From Adiantum capillus-veneris (taxonomy: Eukaryota > Streptophyta > Polypodiopsida > Polypodiales > Pteridaceae): a DNA stretch of 64,000 nt. The translations under genes and the position numbers were made by a program. The DNA lies in contig CM043957.1 in NCBI GenBank assembly GCA_014529385.2, positions 85,255,881 to 85,319,880 of the forward strand, in the 5' to 3' direction. The notes beneath the pieces are model-generated. The model searched no databases, was not told the origin of the DNA, and saw only the letters and a list, made by a program, of their open reading frames with translations. Below, piece by piece: positions 11,345 through 21,342 of this stretch. Numbering within the stretch: the stretch's first letter is position 1; every line of letters begins with the position of its first letter.

Positions 11345-12530
11345 CATGTCCTAATAGATATACCTCCTCTGGCCTTCTGTAGTAGGCGGGCTTCTATCCC
11401 AGTGGTGCTCCTAATCCATAATTTCTAACAGTTCTTGCAAGAGATGGTTCATCCCTTTGAACTCGTTCCAAGAATGGTCTTCCAAGCTATGTTGACCCTT
11501 GAGTTTTTGGCTTACTCTCGCCTTGATACCGTCAATAGAGTGGTGGTTCTTGTAAATCCCTTAGCCCTCGTGCGGCTGGATAACCATCTCGGTTTTGGTC
11601 TTGTTTTGATGTTGCACTTTGTCAAAGCCATGCCTACAATGATGGCTGAGTTTTTGGTTGGTCTTGGTAGTGGAACGTCTGTTGTCGGTGACCCTTGGCA
11701 TTTCTCGGGGGGCATATGTTGATGTTTCTGGAACTGTTGCCTTTTCTACCTCCTCTCGGAGAATACGTTTGTATTCTCGCCCGTACCTATCAACAAAAAT
11801 GATATCCTTCCCCATAGCAATTTCATAAGAGAATAAGTAAAGAACCTTGTCTTTGCTTAATTCGTTTGGGTAGGGTTCTTTGCATCGAAAGTAAGAGACT
11901 ATTCCCTCGCTCTCATGCTTGTAAATTCCCACATTTTCATTATAGGTAGAGACCCTGGTCATTTTCTTATCATACATAAAAAGAGCTCCAGTTCGATCAA
12001 TGTTTGGAGGCGTTCTTGAGTCTCTGAAACCATTTTTCCTTTTGCCACGTTAACTCCATATCTGTTGTAATCCTCAGGATTACTAACTATCAGATAGTGG
12101 TTCCCCTTTTCGTCTCGGAATTTATCTCCATCATCATAGACACGAATTATCTCCAGTCTTTGAGCCGGCCTTTCTTCAATACAAATACACTTGCGTCCTC
12201 GATAGTCAGAATAAACTAGGGCTCCCCTCGAGTTTGTTCCTTCTAAGAAGATAGTAGTGAACTTGGAATCATTCAAAGGATATAGGGAGGTGCTTTCTCC
12301 TAGCATTGGTCCGTCATAGGTGAAACCTCGTGGTTGTTGACTACCCATCATGAAGAAGGATTTGTCTGATGAAAGTCAGTATCACTACCCTCCTCAATAA
12401 TTAGTGCTAGTGGATCCAAGCTTGCCTGAGTTACACTCTCCTCGCTGGACACTAAGCTACCCTGATCACCTGCCACCTTTTGGTCTCTAAAAATGTATCT
12501 TCCTGGTCTTAAATTCATCAAACTTAGCAA
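11345..12530 (-). pseudogene. Element B gag N-terminal region
   Basis: The likely start is the Met of MNLRPGR (12518), because element C begins with MNLRSGR at the same place. Three frames are used: 12348-12530, 11959-12351 and 11561-11977. At least two frameshifts (about 12348 and 11970) have therefore occurred. The similarity to element C continues through an acidic section and a block with a conserved V-Y-x-D. The role of this N-terminal extension is unknown. Confidence 0.7.
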
Positions 12531-14318
12531 TGCAACTTAACACTATTCCAACCACTCACCTGGCAAAGTATCAGTCTTCGCACAACTTCTTGCTTTGCTG
12601 CTGAATATACCTGTACACAAGCGCTTAATTTCGGCAATCGAATCAAAGCATCTAACCGCTAGAGGTGATTTTAGTAATGATTGGTATAACTGGAGAGTTA
12701 ACCTGAACCACTAGTGTATTTTATACACTTCTGATGTTCTGGATTAGGTCTGCTAATCTGGAACTGTACTTCTCTCGGATGTTGGTCAATTTACATGAAA
12801 AGTCTGAGTTTTGTCTTTGCTCCGTCAAAAGGTCAAACAAGGTCCAAATTCACTTCTGAAAGAAGTTCTGAAACCCTCAAGTCAATTGGAACATCACTGT
12901 ATGGCCTCAATCAAATTTTCTCTTCACTAAGTCCTAGTAGACATCCTACGTGTAGGATGTCTCCTGCTCTGTTTTGCCTGGATTTTTGCACTATGGATTC
13001 CCCTTGATGTGCTGAGTCCACAGCTATTTTTACTTTTTGATTTGGACACCTATAAGCTGGTCAATGGATCAGAAATCTGTTCCATCAGCCTGATGTTGGT
13101 CTGACCAGTCAAATCAACTCCAATTTGGACCAAAATTGACTTGGAGGCTTGCCTCAGGCTATACAACACCCTGCTAGGCCTACAGTCAGTTTCTGGCTTG
13201 AATTTCTTGCTTTATACATTCTACACATAGCATGTATTTTTGCTCAAAATGGCTTCAAATGCAAAGCACAGAGTCTCCTTAAGGTGCTGATCACTTTGGT
13301 ATGCTCAAAACTCAGTTTGGAGTGCAAAATCACACAGATGACATCCTACGTGTAGGATGTCTTTTTGGCCTATTTGACCCTAGACTTGATCCACAGCTCC
13401 CCCTTGATGGCAGCAACTCAGTGCTATGCTTAAATTTTGGTTTGGATTTCAAAAGTTCCCAATTTTAGTTGTTCTAGCCCTTTTCAGTAAAAAGTGCTAA
13501 AGTCTACTTAGAACCCAATTTTCTCACCCAAATGAGATGAAACCTCTCTCAGTCTCTCAATATATCATTCAAATCATGCTCATGCAGCCATCCTATGGTT
13601 CTGGTCTTAAAATAATGCTTGGGCACAATTTGGGTAGGATGTCTGGAAATTTCTGTCTATCTTGCCTTATCCTGTCAAGATATGGTCAAATTTCCACTTT
13701 CCAGGTGAAAATAGGGTAAACCCTACCTTTTGAACACACTGGTCAACTCAAAATTCCAAAATTTCCACCAGATTAGCCTGTAGATATCCTACGCGTAGGA
13801 TGTCTCCTGGCTTAAAATTTATTTTTTTCCTAACAGAAATGCTCATGATGCTCTGCAACTCTATCAGAAACACTCACAGCAACTTTTGGACTTCACTTCA
13901 GCTTTCAAACACACTTTTGTGTCTTTTACAACCTTGTGATAAATCTAACAAACAAGTATACATGCATGAAGTGCTCTAGATCCTGAATCATGATGTCCTA
14001 CTTACTCTACTCCTACTCATCATGTGAAATGGTGAAAATGGTGTTTTGGTTGCTTCCTAGCCTCTCCGGACACTCAAGCTCTCCTCTCACTGCTTCTACC
14101 ACTCCAACTCCTACTCTCTACACCACAACTCAACTAAAAACTACCTAAGTCTACCTAAGTCGAAGGATCTAGGCCATACACACGCTCCCTAGACTCCCTC
14201 TAAAACCTAGAGAGTCCACCACCCTCTGATCCTATCTAAATGTAACATGAGACTCTTGGCAAGCCCGAGAATCCCTATCCTCAAGGACTAGTCTCGGTCA
14301 CCTACCTAGGGCTTTCGT
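12531..14318 (-). repeat. Element B leader with palindromic repeats
   Basis: This non-coding leader lies between PBS and gag. Palindromes with half-site agacatcctac and its reverse complement lie at 12939-12962 (central GT), 13340-13361 (22 bp) and 13782-13805 (one mismatch, central CGCG intact). A half copy lies at about 13621-13644, and another inside the LTR at 14687-14699. Spacings are about 400, 282 and 161, less regular than in A and C. No ORF in this stretch has any supporting feature. The palindrome differs from that of element A by one symmetric base-pair change. Confidence 0.8.
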
Positions 14319-14335
14319 CCCCGGCAGCGGCACCA
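14319..14335 (-). other. Primer binding site of element B (tRNA-Asp-like)
   Basis: The minus strand reads tggtgccgctgccgggg, complementary apart from about two positions to the 3' end of plant tRNA-Asp. It begins one base after an LTR end reading ccaaca. This sets the element's orientation and the inner edge of its 5' LTR. Confidence 0.8.
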
Positions 14336-14336
14336 A

Positions 14337-15085
14337 TGTTGGACGGATACGCCGCGACGGACGTCAGCTCAGCGAGAACTCACCTACCAAGATTTGTCAG
14401 CTAAGGACGAAGCTCAACCCGCAGGTGCGTGGAAGCAAGCATAGGGTGTCAATCTACACTCGACCGACTCTCAACTAATTCCTACAGAGGTCTCTACCCA
14501 ATGTCTAAGCTACGGCCTTCAAGAGTGCATAAGAGGAGATTTCCTACAACGCTTTCTAGAGCCAAATACCCATCAAATGGTCTCAAAACGCCATAGAACT
14601 TGAAGGAGACCCTACTAACACCAATAGGTCGCTCTCCCTAAGGTCTATGAACCAAAATCCCAATCCTAAACACCCGGTGCAAAATCACGTAGGATGTCTG
14701 GCCGAAATTTGCAGGTCGTCATTTCCAAAAACTAAAGTGCCTAATGTGTAGCTCTACTCAATGCGAACACGTGGATATGCTGCAATGCAAAAACGGACAA
14801 CATATGCTCACCAAATCACCAGATGGAGCTCGCAAAAGCGGACAGTATGCGCGCAATGTAGGTATTGGCACGTAGCTCTCGTCGGGGGCAACACGCTGCA
14901 CTTCTCCGCACTCAATTCCAACCATCGATGTGCACGTAGCATCAAGATGAAGCTCTCACTCTCTCTCGTGCACAGTACGCTCACTCACAGACTTTACTTT
15001 TTTAAAATGACAACGGTTTTTCATTAAGGTCAAAAAGTGGTATAAATACCTTACAATCTCAAACCCTAATGTTCCAATTTAACCA
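14337..15085 (-). repeat. Element B 5' LTR (outer limit approximate)
   Basis: The inner edge is fixed by the PBS: on the minus strand the LTR ends in ccaaca at 14337. The sequence shares short blocks with the LTR of element C, such as attgacaccct and a pattern like gagcttcgtcc. The outer end is a guess (ca at 15085) because no second copy is present. The LTR contains a half copy of the leader palindrome at 14687-14699. An internal ggtatttatacc at about 15037-15050 could serve as TATA box. Confidence 0.5.
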
Positions 15086-15214
15086 TCTACTCAATCTAAA
15101 TATCAAAACTAAGATACAATCTAGAAACTTCTGTAAGCCCCAATATTTACAAAGGTGAAATGTAGAGTTTTCTCAATAAATGAATAATTACAAAAATAAT
15201 AATCCGCCGAGCAG

Positions 15215-15791
15215 TCATTTTCCGTAGGGTGTGTCTAGCTTCTAACAAGTTAACAAGTGTGAAGCAGAGCTCTCTTATATGTGTGTGCCTACTACTCAGG
15301 TTTGGCAGCGAAAGCCCCTTGTTATTGTTGTGAATGGAAGGGTATTTCCCCATGTTTTCCATGGTTTTTCTGAGTTTTTGGTTGAACATCATGATTTTTT
15401 GCATAACTCATGATTGGCATGGTTTTTGATGGATTTGTGTGCATGGTTGGGAGCGACTATGGAGCCCCATCTCGCATATGCAAGGGCTACTGACATGGTG
15501 TGAGGGTATGGCATTTATGAACAAACACGTAGAGAATTTCCTTGGTTTTTTTTTTGGCCTTTTTCCCAAAATTTGGTGTTTTTTTTCCTTCCTTGAGTGC
15601 AATTAATCATAGTTAGGGCTATGGCAATGTAGAGTGAAGCTAGTCGAGTGTAGGCGGGGTTTTGTGAGTGCAAGGGTGAGAGAATTTGTGAGTTAAGATC
15701 ATATTACATCCTCTTGTGAGAGCTACTTTACTTTTTCTCATATATCTTGTGAAAATGGAGGTGTTATAGAGGCCACCCCCAAATCCTTCAC
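15215..15791 (+). repeat. Direct repeat, left copy (about 550 bp)
   Basis: This is roughly 90% identical by eye to 18690-19319, from the block agagctctcttatatgtg to ggccacccccaaa. The two copies lie about 3 kb apart in the same orientation. No coding capacity is evident. They could be the outer repeats (LTRs) of a degenerate element or copies of a dispersed repeat. Confidence 0.75.
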
Positions 15792-15885
15792 ATGTTTTGG
15801 TGCCAACTTTGCATGCTGATGAGATCTCTATTTGTGCTCGTGGATGGTATAAAGCAAATTCAGGGCCAACTTTTTATTTTCCAAA

Positions 15886-16430
15886 ATATTCCTTTCATCG
15901 GAATATCTTGGTCAGACGATGGCCGGAAGACAATTGAAAAATGGTCGTCCAGTGGCCGGTGGCCGATTGTCCAAGGTCTTTGGCTAGCGGTCGATGGCCG
16001 ATGGCCGGATTTCCTTGGCCGGTGGCCGAGTTCTAGGAGGACTTTTCTCCCAAAAGTGGCTACACATGGGTGCATGGCAGAGTCCTACTTGGATTTGTCT
16101 ATCTAAGGGCGGCTACACATGGGCATTTAGAAGATCCCTTACACCTATATAAGGAGGCCTTCTCATGCGTAATTCGATAGAATGGTGTACACACTTGACA
16201 TAGACATGCACATCCTTATTGAAGGATTGTTAGTCCCTTGTATTCCTACTTGCTCTAGTTGGCTAAATTGCCATCTTAGCTCTACCTTGAGAGCGCATGG
16301 GTGGATGAGGCCATCACTTTGTAATAGAGTGCTAATCTAAAATTTTGATTTGCCACTAATCTACTTTGCATCGTATCTCTCTCTACTCTCCTTGCTACTA
16401 GATCCTTATTGTATTCCATATTTCTTACAA
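15886..16430 (+). repeat. LTR-like repeat with GGCCG-rich block, left copy
   Basis: A run of ggccgatggccgg-type motifs at 15915-16030 is followed by gggcggctacacatgg, a TATA box ctatataaggaggcc at about 16145, and a downstream region ending ttcttaca. The same order occurs at 18036-18614. A promoter in the middle of a direct repeat is typical of an LTR. Ends are approximate. Confidence 0.55.
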
Positions 16431-16506
16431 TGCCAACGGGCAAAATGAAGCTACTCTTGTGGTTGATGATAAAGACTATGCCTCTACTTATGGGTTGTTT
16501 GATTAG

Positions 16507-16966
16507 TTGACTATGGCTTCCAATGATGATGTGAATGCTTTTGGAGATTTGGATTATCACTTGGATGTTAATGATGTCAATATGGATTCATCTAATGTCA
16601 TTGGAGAACCCATTGGTGAGGATGAGGTGTCTAATATCAAAGACTATGTCTTCTCTTATGGTTTGTTCAATGAACTGTCAGTTTCTCCAAGCTCCCACTT
16701 TGATGAAGCGAGCATTTGTTTTGACTTTATGAAACAAAAGGAAGAGCTTGATTTCCTTGAAAATTGGATCATATGATGATCATGTGCCTCTCATGTTTGA
16801 CTTTGAGACCCCAATAAAGAATAAAGATTGTATGGTTGATGGTACTGCTTATGATGATAAGCCACAGGATCTTAATGAGGGTTTGGCTCTAGCTATAATG
16901 AGAAATATTATCATGCAAAGTGCATGCTTAAGGAATTTTTTAATGCTTATGATAGAAGAATTTTGA
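16507..16966 (+). pseudogene. Unrecognised acidic ORF fragments
   Basis: An open frame at 16507-16776 (start ATGGCTTCC at 16513) and another at 16748-16966 encode Asp/Glu-rich peptides without a motif I recognise. They lie between the two GGCCG-type repeats, so they may be the remnant of a gag-like gene of a non-autonomous element. Base composition is coding-like, but no catalytic residues can be pointed to. Confidence 0.3.
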
Positions 16967-17083
16967 TGGTCTTAAAGCACATCTTGTGATATATACAGAA
17001 CATGCTTCTTCTTGTGGTGCTCGTGCTTTATGGGAGATGGGCAACTTTGATCAAGATTGTTATGAGTATTATGAGCACGTCAC

Positions 17084-17257
17084 TATGTTGAGATTTATGA
17101 TAGATATGTGGGGAGGTTTCAAGCTGAATTTTATACTTTTGAAAGTGGATACCTCCCCACATATCTATCATAATAATCCAGTTCATTTTTTATGTTGAGA
17201 TTCATGATAGATATGTGGAGAGGTATCAAGCTGAATTTTATACTTTTAAAAGTGGAT
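17084..17257 (+). repeat. 67-bp tandem duplication with a perfect hairpin between copies
   Basis: Copies at 17084-17150 and 17191-17257 differ at about five positions. Between them, 17151-17173 is the exact reverse complement of 17095-17117. This gives a 23-bp perfect inverted repeat with a 33-base loop. Confidence 0.9.
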
Positions 17258-18035
17258 CTTCTATTTTGAAAGATATGCAATCCTTTGTGTTTAATCGAGG
17301 TAAGTGGGATATACTTGCTACAGTGAGTGCATTCACTCTTACTTCGAGGGGAGGTAGATATTGGCATATCATAGGTGTGATTGTTATAAATGGAACATGG
17401 AAATGGATGGTTAGAGGAGCCACCCATTTTTACTGTGATCACTTGCAGTGATGTTTTTTTGGGATGCAAAGTATATAAAGTGACTACTTGATGCTAGAAT
17501 GTGCACATGAAACACTTAAAAGTGTTCCATGCTTGTTGGGGGGCAATTGCGGCATGTTTTTGAGGAATGTTGTGGACTACCCCAAAGTCTTTGAGAATTT
17601 TTTTTAATGCTTTTGGACCCCTTGGATGTAAACAAAGCATGCTTGTACAAAGACGGTGTGTGCTGGCTGTCTCTACGCATGTAGGGTAGTTGTGCAAGGT
17701 ACATACTTTTGTTGTTTTTGTACATAGGAGTGTTAAGACTTCAAAGAGTGAGTAAATGCTTTAAAAATATGAAGAAACACTAAAGTTTTTCAGCTTGGGG
17801 TCGTGAATGACTTGGAATTGTGTAGTGGAGCTGCCCGTGTGTGTGTGTGTGTGTTGTTAAGTATGGAGCCTGATTTACCCTTGTAATTTTCTGTGGTAAA
17901 AGCGCACATTTGTAAGGCCCCCATTATGAGGAGAAGCCATCGTGCGTGAAGGAAAATCACTCAGCGGAAACCAAAATTTTCACGGACAAGAATCAGGGGC
18001 AACTTTAAAGGCCTTGAGGGCGGAGGCCCCCGAGA

Positions 18036-18611
18036 CTTTTTTTCACCGGAATATTATGGCCGGACGGCGGCCGGAAAGTGGTCGGAAAACAACCGGTCGG
18101 TTGGGCGGTGGCCGGTAGTCAATGGCCGATGGCCGGTGGTCGGAAGTCAATGGCCGGTGGTCGGTGGCCGAATTCAAAAGCGGACTTGTCTTCTCAAGGG
18201 CGGCCACACATGGACGGATTGGAGGGTCCGATTTGGACTTATTCGCACAAGGGCGGCTACACATGGCTGTCTCTCATAAGAGAGGGCAGCCCTTTTGGCC
18301 TATAAAAGGAGGCCATTTCTACTCACATTTCATAGTGTGAAGTTGATGCAACAAGGTGAGTGTGAGGTGGTGAGAGTGAAGCAAGGAGGGAGCTCCATTA
18401 AGGGTATAATCCCTTTGTAAACTACTTCTTGTTTTGAAGTACTAAAGCCATTGAGTGGCTGCTTTCCCGTGGACGTAACCCACATTGGGTGAACCACGTA
18501 TATCGTGTGTACTCTCTCTCTCTCTCTACTCTATAATCTCGTGTATATAAATCTGTCTCTCTCCATTAAGTAATCTACTCAATTATCTATTTAGCTACGT
18601 CTTATTTCCTA

Positions 18612-18614
<3 letters not shown>
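18036..18614 (+). repeat. LTR-like repeat with GGCCG-rich block, right copy
   Basis: Matching the copy at 15886, it has GGCCG-type motifs at 18055-18170, gggcggctacacatgg, a TATA box cctataaaaggaggcc at about 18300 and an end reading cctaaca. A start tgtaaggcccc at about 17911 resembles tgtaagcccc at 15133, so the full repeat may begin there. A TG microsatellite abuts its end. Confidence 0.55.
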
Positions 18615-18672
<58 letters not shown>

Positions 18673-18675
18673 CGC
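18615..18675. repeat. (TG)n/(CG)n microsatellite
   Basis: About 25 TG units run into a short CG alternation (gcgcgcgcgcgc). Alternating purine-pyrimidine DNA of this kind can adopt Z-DNA. Confidence 0.98.
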
Positions 18676-18689
18676 AAGGGTCTAGAGCC

Positions 18690-19319
18690 TTGATTGGAGA
18701 GTGTGTCTCTCATCAAGAAGGCCATGAACATGGGGGGTGACCTCTGCACTTTCACCCCTCTTCTCTCTTTTTGGTGATGCAAGCAGTGTGACGTAGAGCT
18801 CTCTTGTATGTGTGTGCCTGCTACTCAGGTTTGGCAGTGAAAGCCCCTTGTTATTGTTGTGAATGGGAGGGTGTTTCCCCATGTTTTCCATGGTTTTTTC
18901 TGATCTTTTGTCTGAACATCATGATTTTTTGTATAAGTCATGATTGGCATGGTTTTTGATGGGTTTGTGTGCATGGTTGGGAGCGACTATGGAGTCCCAT
19001 CTCGCATATGCAAGCGCTGTTGACATGGTGTGAGGGTATGGTGTTTATGAACAAAACTGTAGAAAATTTACTTGGTTTTTTGTTGGTCTTTTTCCCCAAA
19101 TTTGGTTTTTTTGCTTCCTTGAGTGCAATTTATCAAAGTTGGGGCTATGGCAGTGTAGAGTGAAGCTAGTCGAGTGTAGGCGGGGTTTTGTGTGTGCAAG
19201 GGTGAGTGAATTTATGAGTAAAGATCGGATCCCATCCTCTTGTGAGGGCTACTTTACTTTTCCTCATAGATCTTGTGAAAATGGAGGTGTTATAGAGGCC
19301 ACCCCCAAAACTTCACATG
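18690..19319 (+). repeat. Direct repeat, right copy (about 600 bp)
   Basis: This is the partner of 15215-15791. It carries about 60 extra bases near 18720-18780. Both copies end at ggccacccccaaa followed by cttcacatg and then diverge. Confidence 0.75.
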
Positions 19320-20244
19320 ATCTCCGAGTTGCTTGCTATGGGAATAAGGTGAAGAAAAGACGTACAAAACAAGAGAGTTTTGGGCAAATGACCTTGAAAT
19401 ATTAATTTACTACACTTAATGAACTTGGAGTCTAATGACAAGCAAATCAAACCACAATTGACACCACATGCTCTTGAATCTTTTGAAATCAAGAGATAAA
19501 GCATGAACTCTAAAGCATAGGTGAAGACATGCTCCTCATCTCCCAGTCCTTGCTCTACCCTCGGGGGGTGCACTATGTAATCATGTTAATGCATAGCGTG
19601 AGTTTGAAAGGAGGGGTTTTAAAATACAAAAATTTTAGGCAATTTAACAGAGATACATTAAAATAGGGAGTTTTTATATTCAATTTTGGAAAAAATTCCT
19701 AAAATAAGGGGTCATTTTATGCATTCAGATATGTTAAAAGAGGGGGTTTTTTAAAACCTTGCGAATGCACGTTATATAGGGGGGTACTGAATGGTGAACC
19801 CCCCGAGGCTCTAACCCTTATTTAATCTGCTTCAGTTTGCTCTTTTTGACCACCTTCAAGAGCATATGGTTATTCTTCACTGGCTTTTATCCTTCTTTCA
19901 AAGGAAGCTTGTAAACTTTTGGTTTGCAATGTACATTGCTTCAATAAAACTCTATGCTTCAAATCTTTAGAGTCGTCGATTATCGTGTAGAGTCAATGTG
20001 TAATAGTGCTCTTTGGTCTTTAAACAAACTTTTAAAACAAACTTCAACAAAATCATTGCTCATCGCTTGGTTTGCAAAACCACCTGCTCTTTTTTCACCT
20101 ATAGGGTGATGCTCCTTCTCCTCTATTTATCTCTTTGAAGCTGCTTGTCCTTCCTCCTGCTCTCCTTCTCTTCTCCTTTTTAACTGCCGTCCTTTTTAAA
20201 TGATTTGAAAAAAAATTATGGCATTGACAACTTCTTGGTAATTA

Positions 20245-20247
<3 letters not shown>
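19320..20247. other. Non-coding stretch, nothing recognised
   Basis: No gene or repeat with support was seen. Open frames here are short and featureless. Confidence 0.6.

Positions 20248-20326
<79 letters not shown>
20248..20326. repeat. (TG)n followed by (AG)n microsatellite
   Basis: About 26 TG units (20248-20300) join about 13 AG units (20301-20326). ORFs crossing it are translated simple repeats. Confidence 0.98.
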
Positions 20327-20330
<4 letters not shown>

Positions 20331-21279
20331 TCTTTGCGGATTTGTACAACTCTTTATTGGCATCTTACTCTCCTTGCACACCTTGATGCTCTGCCTTGTC
20401 CTATAACTACTCACCCACCTGCAATCAGCTCCTCGTCGACTCCTACAAGCTTGTAGAATTTTCCTCCATTTGCCACATCCTCCCTCCTGCTTGTCAATGG
20501 CTCACACCTCTTCTCCCTTTTGCTCGAAAACTCCGTGCTTCTATCCTGCTGCTTGGTTCTATCGGCTGCCCTACGCTTCCTGCTCATCGACAGTCTCCGA
20601 CGCTTGTCTCCCTGCTCGTTGGCGGCATTTCCTTTATCCTTCTCCACATGGTTTTGAAAATATCTTTAGCTTAGTCTTATTTTTAGCTCCTGGATCAGAC
20701 GTTCATTCACATGCTCGCATCCGCGTTCGCATCCAAGAGACCACTTAAATTGGCATTCATTTGACCAAGCTAGTATTGAGCATATTCATATCAACCAAAG
20801 CATTTTCCATCACATATTTTCCAAAGCCACCTCCATATTGGCCATCGTTTATCAACCAAAGCATGTTAATCACAATTTATGGCATACATATCAATCAAAA
20901 CATTTCCAACTAATGATACTCCAAACACAAAGCTTTGCAATCACTTGAAGAAGGCAACATCGGTGATCTAAAGTGGAGACCCTCTTAACTCTTGCCTAGT
21001 CAAGCATAATCCATAATTTGTGTGCTGGATGAAACAACTCCCGGACAATAGCTCCTCAAGCACTGATTATTGTCTCTGAAGTTAAGCATATGATTGTATT
21101 ATAGAGGTTTAGATGGTACACTATGATTGTGTATTGAAACTTCCAATATTCCCTCATATCTAATAGAATCGCATGCCACTGTGGGCTCTATCCATCATGG
21201 GAAAATCCAATCCTACCAGAATTCGATGAGAATGGGGATTTCTTAGCCTAGTATGAAATTTAAAAACATGGTCTCTCTG

Positions 21280-21283
<4 letters not shown>
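20327..21283. other. Non-coding stretch, nothing recognised
   Basis: C/T-rich to about 20750, then AT-rich. Several overlapping short ORFs at 20396-20748 have no motif or consistent frame. Confidence 0.5.
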
Positions 21284-21325
<42 letters not shown>

Positions 21326-21342
21326 GTGTGTGTGTGTGTGCA
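21284..21342. repeat. (CT)n followed by (TG)n microsatellite
   Basis: About 20 CT units (21284-21323) are followed by about eight TG units and a cacacgcacgtgcacgcaca tail. Confidence 0.97.

Noticed and set aside
15408-15602. Minus-strand ORF inside the 550-bp direct repeat
   Set aside because: The frame is not kept in the partner copy at 18.9-19.1 kb.
20396-20748. Overlapping ORFs of about 90 residues on both strands
   Set aside because: No motif, conflicting frames and C/T-rich composition; probably chance open frames.
21040-21100. 5S rRNA-like phrase (ctctgaagttaagcat)
   Set aside because: Only about a dozen bases match; neither the remainder of a 5S gene nor its promoter boxes are present.
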